Below, piece by piece: positions 21,657-32,353 of a stretch of DNA of 32,353 bases (position 1 is its first letter; every line of letters starts with the position of its first letter). The position numbers were made by a program, and so were the translations under genes. Under the pieces are notes generated by a model. It did not search any database, was not told the origin of the DNA, and saw only the letters and a list, made by a program, of their open reading frames with translations. The stretch is taken from assembly GCA_958430865.1 (NCBI GenBank), contig CAUDNR010004596.1, positions 1-32,353 of the forward strand. Direction: 5' to 3'. Source of the stretch: Entrophospora sp. SA101. Lineage: Eukaryota > Glomeromycota > Glomeromycetes > Entrophosporales > Entrophosporaceae.

Positions 21657-21660
21657 AAAA
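21657..21660 (-). terminator. Pol III terminator of the tRNA gene
   Basis: The first run of four T on the minus strand lies 17 nt downstream of the tRNA 3' end, as expected for RNA polymerase III. Confidence 0.5.
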
Positions 21661-21676
21661 GATTTTTATTTTTCCC

Positions 21677-21749
21677 CGAAGCGGGCGGGAGTCGAACCCG
21701 CAATCCCCAGATCCGAAGTCTGATGCCTTATCCATTAGGCCACCGCTCC
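21677..21749 (-). tRNA. tRNA-Arg (anticodon TCG)
   Basis: The minus strand folds into a 73-nt cloverleaf. The acceptor stem pairs GGAGCGG with CCGCTTC (one G-U). The D arm contains GGCCTAATGGATAAGGC. The anticodon stem pairs TCAGA with TCTGG around the loop CTTCGGA (anticodon TCG, reading CGA). The T arm is GCGGG-TTCGACT-CCCGC. A and B boxes are canonical. There is no intron, and CCA is not encoded, as usual in eukaryotes. Confidence 0.97.
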
Positions 21750-22287
21750 TGTGACATCGTTGTTTATCTTTATTTTCTTCTATAATTTATTTATTATTCA
21801 AGACATGATTTTCTGCGGAAATAAAGTAAAACCATGTCGGATCATGTAACGAGAATCTAACTTCTTAAATCAAATTATTGAATTTTAAAGAAACTAACTA
21901 AAAAGATAATTAAAAAAATTAATAAAGCTGGTGTTTTTGTAATTTTATGTTATTGTTTTATTATTGAAGAAAAAAGAAAAAGAGAGTTTACCTTTTCTAA
22001 AAATATATTAGCGCAAGCGAAAAAATTAAACATTAAATCTTCAATTAATTCGAGTGTGCTTCTGGAACTGACAATATTAGAAAGTAATGTTCTTTGTTGT
22101 GCTTTTCTTGTCGTTATTATCATGATCTCTTTTCACAAGATTTTTTCTTATAAACAGGACCACAAACTCGATTATCATCTACTGTTATTTTTTCTCCCAT
22201 TTAATAATAGCATAGTTTACAGTAAATACAAAACAACTTTGTAATTACCAGGATTCTCTTCAGTCACCAGTTTTAGATTCATTATAT

Positions 22288-22318
<31 letters not shown>

Positions 22319-22403
22319 TTATATTATCTGAAATATCTGAATTGAAAAAGCGAAAATTTAAAAATGATTTCCAGAGATCATCATCATCGATTAAAAATCT
22401 AAA
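21750..22403. other. Intergenic region, no gene supported
   Basis: AT-rich spacer upstream of the phosphatase gene. It includes an ATT trinucleotide run (about 22299-22322). A short open frame at 22056-22244 lacks recognisable motifs. The last ~100 bp probably contain the phosphatase promoter and leader. Confidence 0.5.
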
Positions 22404-23631
<1,228 letters not shown>

Positions 23632-23832
23632 TTATAACGATTATAATTATAATAATCAAATAAATATATTTACAAAAAAAATATCAAGGTAGGTAAAAAA
23701 TATGTGTAATAAATAAGAATTTTTTATTTATAATAATTAAAGTTCAAAATTTTTTTTAAAAAATTACTTTCTCATCTAATTCTAAATTTTCTAAATGGTA
23801 ATTTTTTCTTCCAAAACATTGAATATTTATTA

Positions 23833-26800
23833 TTAATCTTCATTTAAATATTCAATCAAATATTGTGGAATTTCTTTTTCCAGTCTTCTCGTATCTGTAC
23901 TAATACTCTTAATATATTCTTTTAGTGAATTTTTTAATTTTGGATCTTGTTGTGATAATACTTCTATTATATGAGCTTTTGGTAATGCTAATAAAAATGA
24001 AAAATTATTTGATTGTATCTATACAAAAAACAAAAAAATTTATGTGTTATTATTTATTATTGTACAATTAACTTATATTTAACAATATATAATATATTAT
24101 ACAAATAATGGCAAACCTTAAGACAAAACTCTGCACAATATAAAATAAACCCTTTACGTAACATGTCATTATCCCATATTTGATTAATATGACGTATCAA
24201 TAATTCATTCACAAAACTTGAAATAGTCTTGAATGAACGAACACTTAACGTTACCTATTAATAATAATATTCACTACTATTAATATTATTGCGAGAGATT
24301 TCTTTTTGAAAAAGAATACTAAATAAAATCACACATACAGTTCTCATAAATAAAGTAGGCATTTCAGACATTATTGATAAATTATGTAGTACTGCTGCTA
24401 AAACTTGAGATGTAAAAATAGTTGGTAATAAAAAACAAATATGTATTCCTAATTATAAATAAATGAATAAATAGATTATTCATTATTAAAAAAAATATAT
24501 ATATGACGTTATTTGATTATTTACAAAAAAAAAAATTTATTATTATACCTTCAGCCAATTGTTTTAATGGAACTGACATCTTATGGATTGCCACTAGTAA
24601 TTCTATTGGGGTCACTGTTGAATTCGTAGGATTTGTAGAACCATGAGATGGTGTTAAAATTTTATGAAAAACTTTTTTAACAAGATCACGTTGTTTTTCA
24701 CTGGCATCAAGTGTTAATAAAACTTTTGGAAGATGTTTTAAAATATCTTCCTGAAAATAAAAATAAATTTTTTAAATAATGATTTAATTAATTAAATTAA
24801 ACTAATAAAAAATAATAGTAATGATGGCACCTTTTCAAAATATGCAATTGTTGGAAAAAGGAATCGTCCATCCAAATCCCTTTCAGCAATTACTTCCTTC
24901 ACAGTACTGACCAATTTAGGCGGTAGTACTAAAAAAATAATATTTTTATTTAAAAAAAAAAAAAGAACACGTATATAAAATAAAAAATATTTATTAAAGT
25001 TACCTACCGTTATTGTTTGTATATACAATCAGCATTCTTAATACTAAATCTTGTGTACCATCTGGGAAATTCTGAAAAGTTTCCAGTAACCCATTCAATC
25101 CTATAATCTCTACTAATTTTGATGCGTATTTACGAATCATACTTTTCACTGATTCATTTGTATTCACATAAATATTCAATAATCTAGCATGATAAATATA
25201 TAATATTGATTGATTAATTAATTAATCAATTAAAGATTTTATTTTTTATTTGGAAGGAACTTATTAATAAAAAATCTTTACTCTTTGTATAAGTTTTCTT
25301 TCTTTGAACATAAAGAAAAAAATAAATCAAGATGTTGCTCGACATCTTGTTGTGTCCATTCTCTCGTCATCATCTCGTCATCATCCTTATTATCATTGAC
25401 ACCACCACCACCACCATCATCAATTATATTCATTGCAACATCAACTGAATCAACAAAATGATAATGAAAATCAAAAATTGGTGGTGGTGTTTCATTACAA
25501 AGTTGCCTTAATGATTCTAATGCAAATGTCTCTATTTTTCTAGAAATGCTAACATGTGTAGGATACCATTTATTTGTAACCATTATTGCATGTCCACGTA
25601 TCTTATCATCTAAAAACATATTAAGCATCAATGGGATTTTTAATACTTGCATGTGCGCATATTATTTATTATTATTTACACACCTTTGTAGAGACAATAA
25701 GCCAGTAATATTTTCAAACAAAAATTTCTTGCAGGTGGTCTTAAGTTAACCAATTCACTCAAGGTTGAAAATCCAAGTGACATTCTATAGAAATGTATAA
25801 TAATAATAAATAACATATCTTGGTAAAAATAATCAACAAATAAATTCTAATAATATCACCTGTCAGGATCATTGCAAAATATTTTAATTCTATTAACTAC
25901 ATCTTCGAATATTTCTGGTATATCTAGTATAAATTGTGTAAAAGTATGATCTTCAAGGGCAGGCATGATTCTGTCTAATAATCTATTTAACCATTTAGTA
26001 TAATTTGGCTCCTAAATATATAACTTTACTTAATTACTTTTTATAACTTAATTGCAATATTTTTTGCCAATTAGTTTACATACATATGAAGAGTTTTCAT
26101 TTTGCATTATGGAATCATGGTACCATTCTTCATCAAGCCATGTTAAAGCATAGTCCATTCTAATTTATTTTTATTAAGAATATTTTTATTTTTATTTTTA
26201 TTACTATTATTATTTGTAATATTGTTATTAATATATTATACAGCATTAAAATTTTTACCTGTTTTTAAAATCTTCAACGATATATTGTAATTTCATATCT
26301 CTTAACTCATCAAGATTTTCCCTTCGTTCCATTGAAGTTTCAAGACCTCTTGTCAACAATCGTGAAGTCATCACGTGTAATTGCGACTTTGTAAATCTTT
26401 TACCACTAGACAAAGTCGTCGAGACTATACTAGATCGTTTGTTACTCTTTGCATCTGCAGGTATTACCCCTTCAACTTCTAACATATTCTTAAGTGCCAT
26501 TTTGACAAAATTGTGTGATTCCTCTTCTGATAATGTTGATGGTGGCGGGAGTATATATTGGTACTTAAATGCTTGATTGACAACTGTTGCAAGTGATGGT
26601 GATGGTGATGATGATGATGATGATGAGGCAATGTTTTTTTCAACTGTTGCTTCATCTGATTTAATAATTTTTTCTTCTGTGTCTAATTTAATGTTTTTCT
26701 CTTCGACCGGATAATCCATTTTCTCATCTTCATAATCAAAATTGTCTAATTTGTTAGGTTCTGATCCATCTTTTGCCATATCAACAACAGAAGGAAAATT

Positions 26801-28661
26801 TGGTGATTTGGATATTTCTGATTTATATAAATCTTCGTCTTCATCATCTTCATCATCTTGTTTTCCCCCTTCCCTATCCTCCATTTTCTGATCATTCTGA
26901 TCATTCTCATCCTTGCCCTCATCCTTGCCCTTATCCATATCCATATTCACATCCTTATCCTCATCATAATCTTCTTCTTCTTCAACATCAGATTTCAACC
27001 TTGGATCAAGTATTTCACTTTTTTCTTGTTCAACATCTACTACCATTGATTGATTTTTTTCGCCTTCTAATATTTCCTATATTTTAAAAGTCATTTAAAT
27101 TGTAATTTTTTTAGTAAAAAAAAAAATCAAATGTGAATAAAACACCAACTTGTTTAAGTTGATCCAATTTTTCTTGTGATATATTTTGTAAAGTTAATTG
27201 AATTGCATCAATGATAAATGATAAAGAAAACTGCGTCGGATCAAAATTTTGTGGAGAAAATGGTTCCAATGAGGGATGTTTTATTAATTAATTAACTATA
27301 TTTGTTAAGGAAACAATACAAACATATATTATTATTATAAATTAAGTCGTTTTTTTTTCATTTTCTCAAAAAAAATTTTAAACAAAAGGATATCATAGCC
27401 TGAACTTGGTAAATTTCCATTTAACAATTCGTTATCTTGTTGTTGTTGAACCATTCTTCGAAATTGTCTTGAAAATTTAGATGGATCATTCTTTCCTCCC
27501 AAGAGTATTATACAATCAAATATCTCATTAGCCATAATAGGAGATGATTCATAAATTCTGGCACAGATTTTTAATAAATTAATAAATATTTTTAATAGTT
27601 GAAATATAAGCTATTTATATATTTATATAAAAAGTTGTACCTTAAAAGTGATATTAAATGTATTTTGATCGTTTTTTTAATGCTTTGTAATTGTAATTCA
27701 GTAAAATGTTTTGGCATATCATTCTTACACCATACTTTAACAACATTTAATAAAACTTGAATATATTGTGGACGTGATCTCAATATAGATCCCATTGCAT
27801 TGATCATTGCTGTAATTACAATACTTGATCTATTAAAAATTCATAAAAATTATGTTTATTAACATTTATTTAGAATATTTTTTGGAATAAAATATCGAGA
27901 AAACAATACAAACTCTGTGTCAAGAAAAGATAATAATCCATTCACTATTGATATTGATTCTTTTTCTAATGCCTGTATATCTAATATTGAATGAGATGGC
28001 GGACATAAGGATAACGAAATATCAGATTCAGCCTTAACCTAATAATGAAATCGAATCAAATCAACAAAAAAAATTCTTATTATTATTTATTTAACAAATA
28101 TTATCTATTAATTATTATTAAATTTACCGTTGAATCTGACATATGTCTAGACTGAACACGGGCAACTACTTGTAGATATTTTACTGCGCATAATTTTATG
28201 CCCTCATTAGTTTTTTCTGAATCAAAAAAGCTCATAATTTGTTTTTTAATTAGGGAAACATCATCCCAAAGTAATGATGCATCCACAGGATTTTGGCACC
28301 TTTGATTATATAATTTATAAGTAAGAAAAATTTTGTTTCATTTGATTTTTATTTTTTCAAATCAAAAGACTTACATTGATTCAAATATGAAAGGGTACAT
28401 TGATGCATTCCATATTATAATTTTTTTAAGTATTTCTATATCAGTTTCTGAGATGATAGATTGTGAAATTTTTGGAAGTATTTTTATAATTGCTATATAT
28501 AGATATATTTCCCAACAAAAATAATATAAACATTAATTTTCAACTTTAAATCTAAATAATATCAATTATTCAAAGTACAAACATTCTATTCGTATTACTC
28601 TTGGTAAATCATCTTTTAATAAGGTATAATCCAAAAGGTCAACAACACTAGTTGAATTCAT
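23833..28661 (-). CDS. Symplekin / Pta1, mRNA 3'-end processing scaffold
   Basis: Eighteen exons join with consistent phase into 3396 nt (1131 aa): 28661-28583, 28492-28375, 28299-28128, 28038-27914, 27829-27641, 27557-27394, 27277-27150, 27076-26259, 26159-26084, 26011-25860, 25784-25684, 25645-25282, 25183-25008, 24928-24831, 24750-24549, 24448-24339, 24254-24117 and 24018-23833. The N-terminal HEAT-type region contains the block AMINAMGSILRSRPQY and KTIKIHLISLLR, typical of symplekin. A long acidic low-complexity linker follows (about residues 345-470). The C-terminal symplekin domain includes FLFPTIAYFEK, SVPLKQLAEG and LLALPKAHIIEVLSQ. Symplekin scaffolds the cleavage/polyadenylation factor in the nucleus. 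Human symplekin is somewhat longer and yeast Pta1 shorter. Seventeen introns separate the exons; the one at 27278-27393 is AT-AC (see its own entry). The exon 1 donor (GTTTGT) is the least certain junction. Confidence 0.9.
27278..27393 (-). other. Candidate U12-type AT-AC intron in the symplekin gene
   Basis: Read on minus, the intron starts ATATCCTTTT, contains TTCCTTAAC (27304-27312) and ends AC at 27279-27278. These are the consensus U12 5' splice site and branch-point sequence. Splicing G|AT gives Asp and keeps one frame through exons 6 and 7 (164 and 128 nt). The only nearby AG (27297-27296) is followed by stops in all three frames. The branch-to-acceptor distance, about 27 nt, is longer than usual for U12 introns. 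Confidence 0.8.
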
Positions 28662-28854
28662 CTTGACAGAAAAAAATTAAAATTGTTTTGGTAATAATGT
28701 TCAAATGCAAGAAATTTTTTTTTGTTTTGGAAAAAAGCAATTTTTTTTTCCCCGATTTTATCAAAATGCATTTTTCGTTTCACAAACCAAATTGGACAAA
28801 ATTCTTAATTCATTCGACAGATAATCTTATTATTATTTTTTTTTTTTTTTAATA
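28662..28854. promoter_or_regulatory. Bidirectional promoter between symplekin and TIM44
   Basis: 193 bp lie between the two divergent ATGs. T-rich tracts (28717-28725, 28741-28750, 28837-28850) dominate and could act as nucleosome-excluding poly(dA:dT). No specific factor site is identifiable. Confidence 0.5.
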
Positions 28855-30859
28855 ATGTCAAATAAAATATTTTTCAAATACTTAATACCAAAATTACAAT
28901 TTAAATTAACAACAACAACGACAACATTTCTTTCAAGTCGTCGTAATGTGCGTAATATGAGTGCATTTGCTAAATTTTTTGAAACAATAAGAATTCAAAT
29001 TCAAAAAAGCAAAGAGCTTCAAGATAATGTAAAATTATTACAAGATCAAGCAGGTCAATTAGGCGAATCTGAATCATTAAAGAAAGCCAAAGAAATTTTT
29101 ATAAAAGCTAAAGTAAGAAAACAATAATTCTAATTTATAGATGTATGTATGTATGTAGATTGAATGAGAGAATAACTAAAAGTTTTGATTTAGGAAGGCG
29201 CTGAAAGTACAACTACAACAGGTTCAGAGAAAATTAAACAATCTATGAATGTTATTAAAAAATCCACAGAAAAGATTGGAAATAGTATATCAGATACACT
29301 CAAAGAAGTAGGAGAGACGCAATTTGTGAAAGAAAGCAAAGAAAAGGTATGAATGGATCACACGTGTGCGTATTATATATTTACGTGTACATAATTAATT
29401 ACACATCATACATTTGAATATTATAGATATCGACTTTTACAGATAAAGTATCTTCTACCACTGAACCAATAAGACAAACAAAAGTGTATACAAATATTCG
29501 AGATACACTGAAAGAAACTGTAGGAGATGATATGCCATATGGAGGATTCGTTGATAAAGAAACAAGACGAAAGATTAAAGAAAATACTGTTACAAACCCA
29601 GATGGCACAAATGTAAGAGCTGTTAAACCAAATCCAGAGTAGGCATTTTGATTTTTAAATTTGTTTTTAAATTTATATATCTCTAGTAAATAATAATGTA
29701 TAATTATTATCATCATTATAAGGGCAGGAGCATCTATGGTATTACATAGAGATTCTCCGTGGAAAGAAAGTTGGAAAAACTTTAAAGAATCTAATACATT
29801 TTTTCAAGGTTTTTATTCTAATTAATCTTTATTTGATGATATACATAATATCACATGTACTAAACATTTTAAATTTATGATGATTAGGTTTATATAAAAT
29901 GAAAAGAAATTATGAGGATAGTGATAATATTTTCATTTCATATACAAGAGCTTTCACGGATAGTGTTTCTGACACATTTGGTAATATATACTAACAGACT
30001 ATATAATATTTCATTATAATCAAATTTCCGCTAAAAAAAGGTAATTATTATTATATTATTAGGTTCATTTTTTCAAGAGAACGAGACGGCACAAGCAATT
30101 GCGCAATTTAAAATTATCGATCCACGATTTAATACTGAAAATTTTTTGAAAGAAGCGAGAAATTTTCTTATACCAGAAATAACAGAAGCCAAATTAAAAG
30201 GAGATATTGAAACACTAGCATTGTGGTGTTCAGAAGAAGTAATTATTAAATTAATCAAATTGATTAAATTAATTAAATTTTTAGTTATGAAAAAATTTTT
30301 TTTTATTAATTGATTAGTTTGGATGAATTTAGTTATTTGCAGTGCTTTCGCATCAATTAGAAGCAGAAATTAAAGAAGGCCTAATTAACGATTCAAAAAT
30401 TTTAGATATTAGAGACGTAGATGTAATTATATTAATAATATCATAATATCAATATTAAAGTATATGCATACACACATATTAACTCATTTATTTTTAATAG
30501 ATAGTGACCGGGAAAGTCTTAGATTTTGATATTCCAGTATTATATCTTACATATAATGTACAAGAAGTAATTGTGTTTCGTGATAGAATAACTGGTGAAA
30601 TTAAATATGGTCGTGAAGATAAAATTGAACAGTCTACATACATTATTGTGCTCACAAAGGATGAAGAAAAATTGTTCGATCCCATCACAACTGGATGGAA
30701 AATCATAGGTAATATGTTGAATTAATTAATATTATTTTAGTAATCATCATAATTTAATTAATTGAATTAACTTTAACTTACTAATTTTCTAAATTTTCTA
30801 ATTTTTTCTCACTAAATAAAGAGTTACGGAAATTTAATTCACATACATTAGTATGGTGA
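28855..30859 (+). CDS. TIM44: TIM44, mitochondrial inner-membrane import motor subunit
   Basis: Nine exons: 28855-29112, 29194-29346, 29427-29638, 29723-29808, 29888-29980, 30063-30238, 30333-30422, 30501-30708 and 30822-30859. The sum is 1314 nt, or 437 aa, the usual TIM44 size. The first ~35 residues are basic, Ser/Thr-rich and free of acids, as in a mitochondrial presequence. A charged helical segment follows (QKSKELQDNVKLLQDQAGQL). The C-terminal Tim44 domain (about residues 240-430) has YTRAFTDSVSDTFG, AIAQFKIIDPRFNTENFL, DIETLALWCSEE and the final WKIIELRKFNSH. TIM44 tethers mtHsp70 to the TIM23 channel on the matrix side. All introns are GT-AG, 78-113 nt. Confidence 0.95.
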
Positions 30860-32245
30860 AAATCTCGAATATAGATAATTTTAATATTTAAAAAATGAAT
30901 GTAATTAAATAAATGGTATGCTGCACATGGCACCACAAAATAATTTTGGTATTAATTTTCATCGCTCATTTTTCATAAAGTATAATTGAAGTATACATTA
31001 GTGTGCTGGATTGTTGCGTCAGAGAAACTTGGCATAATGGGAAGCTGTCTCTTTCTCTTTTGTTTTACATATATGTTGATGATTATCAAGTTCTAATATT
31101 TTCACAGCAATTCTTTATATCCCAGCTGTGTTTTTATCTGCTCCTCGTTTTTGAAGAAAGTAAAGTGAATTTGTAGCTCTAAAATGCCCCCCTGTTTGGG
31201 GACCTGTCAATTTGCTAAAAGCAATGTTTCAGAAATTATTATTTTTTCCTATTATGAAAAGTTACTGTTTTTAGGAATAAAACCCTAGCACTTACCTTCT
31301 TTTCGATTTCTTTCTGCCTACCTCAGAATGACATTACTACTGTCAATTATTGCAGGACTGGGAAAACTCTATTGCCAAATTAAGCACCTGATCATATTAA
31401 CGCGAATCTTGCTTTTTTATAATTGAGCAAATTAATTAAATGGTAACATTTAACAATTTATTAATGATGCAAAATTTTTTTAAGCAGACTTATTTATTAA
31501 TTAAAAATTATTGAAAGCAAATTTTGTGTATTTGGCATTGTAAATAAAAAAAATTTCATTATCTACTAAAATCAAATTAGGATTCACATTGGAATATGAG
31601 CATGCCCCCCAGAAATAAACTACATCTTGTGGTGTAATATGATTGTAATCTCCTGCCATGTTTTTATATGAAAAATATCATTTGAGACACTGGAATATAA
31701 ACTTTAATAGAAATATATGATAAATTATCCAAAAGTCCTGCAAGCTTTTCAACCCATGCATGTCTTTGTCCATGTTTTTCATAAATGCAATAACTTTTCC
31801 CAAACACAAGATATTATTAGAAAATACTAATAAAAATCCATTCTTGCATAATGAATATCAGAAATATTTGCAAAGCCAAGGTTAGTTACTAAAAAAAAAT
31901 TATTAATGAGTCATTATATTACATATAAACTAAAAATAGTTTTACCACATTTGCAAATAACTTGTTTAGCACTAATAAATTCATGAAAATTAGCAAAATG
32001 AAGTGAATAATTTTGATGAAGATTGTAAGAAAGTTTTCATTTTTAACAAGATCTATCATAAGTGTAATGTACAAACACTAAAAATAAATAATATCGCGAA
32101 TTATAGTGTAACCGGTAACCTTTTTTCATGGCCTATGTTTGCAAATTATAGTGTAACCAATGACCTTTTTTTTTTTAAAAAAAAGAATACTCAACCAAAT
32201 CAGTGCAACATACTTTTGTAACAGATTGTCAACATTCAATGTTAC
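30860..32245. other. Unassigned region, possible repeat debris
   Basis: There is no open frame with a recognisable domain. A GC-richer patch at 31180-31340 contains a minus-strand donor-like CTTACC, and C-runs occur at 31187-31192 and 31604-31609. No terminal repeats could be matched within the window. A short direct repeat at 32099-32158 is listed separately. Confidence 0.4.
32099..32170. repeat. Two-unit direct repeat, 45-bp spacing
   Basis: AATTATAGTGTAACC followed by a GACCTTTTTT-like block occurs at 32099 and again at 32144, each preceded by GC(G/A). Two related 45-bp units are therefore present. Confidence 0.7.
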
Positions 32246-32353
32246 ATGTTGGCAAGGCCAATCCTTGAGTTTTACAAACAGTCAGAGCAAATGCATTCTG
32301 AAGAGGAAATTGATTCCTTGATGCTCTCTTGCCATAAACTTCAAAGTAAGGTG
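32246..32353 (+). CDS. Possible partial gene start running off the window
   Basis: From the ATG at 32246 the frame stays open for 36 codons to the window end, with composition unlike the AT-rich surroundings (MLARPILEFYKQSEQ, EEEIDSLMLSCHKLQ). The predicted peptide is amphipathic and helical. I do not recognise it. The frame may instead be an internal exon or a repeat-borne fragment, since the final AGTAAGGTG also resembles a donor. Confidence 0.3.
   Translation, partial: MLARPILEFYKQSEQMHSEEEIDSLMLSCHKLQSKV

Noticed and set aside
27296..27297. Ordinary AG acceptor (TATAG) for the sixth symplekin intron
   Set aside because: The sequence after it (TTAATTAATTAATAA) has stops in all three frames, and no GT donor pairs with it in phase.
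31290..31345. A fourth copy of the CTAG-ended repeat near a minus-strand CTTACC donor-like site
   Set aside because: Only the splice-like consensus and an A/G-rich context are shared; the palindrome and CTAG-T end are missing.

Overview
The window is AT-rich eukaryotic DNA with many short introns (about 55-136 nt), conserved single-copy host genes and dense nested DNA transposons. The style (compact GT-AG introns, a KCTD-type BTB protein, a UBL-WLM metalloprotease, Tigger and hAT elements, a U12-type intron) fits an early-diverging fungus, most likely an arbuscular mycorrhizal fungus of the Rhizophagus type. The taxon is an inference; nothing in the window fixes it.

Layout. Bases 1-15.1 kb are repeat-dominated. 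They hold a 131-bp hAT-type MITE (566-696) and three copies of a repeat family that all end in CTAG plus a flanking T, two of them with a perfect 18-nt palindrome nearby (Helitron-like; 1911, 3157 and 9504). Younger elements are nested inside: copy 1 carries a ~505-bp MITE that itself carries a 250-bp TA-flanked MITE, copy 2 carries a 2146-bp Tigger/pogo element, and copy 3 carries a 3727-bp hAT element with an 8-bp target duplication. A decayed DNA topoisomerase IB gene lies between copies 2 and 3. Bases 15.1-16.1 kb are low-complexity and unassigned.

From 16.1 to 21.5 kb there is a duplicated divergent gene pair. The right copy is intact: a BTB/KCTD-like protein on minus and a ubiquitin-like/WLM metalloprotease on plus. 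The left copy is a double pseudogene. A tRNA-Arg(TCG) follows on minus.

From 22.4 to 30.9 kb lie three conserved host genes whose full exon structures can be read: a Siw14/Oca-type phosphatase (7 exons, 199 aa), symplekin/Pta1 (18 exons, 1131 aa, minus) and TIM44 (9 exons, 437 aa). Symplekin and TIM44 are divergent across 193 bp; the phosphatase and symplekin converge. These genes serve unrelated housekeeping tasks (inositol pyrophosphate/phosphotyrosine turnover, mRNA 3'-end processing, mitochondrial import), so no joint pathway is implied. The last 1.5 kb is unassigned apart from a possible gene start at the right edge.

Most notable: the sixth symplekin intron has a consensus U12 AT-AC donor and branch-point motif, and it is the only splicing solution I found that keeps the frame.
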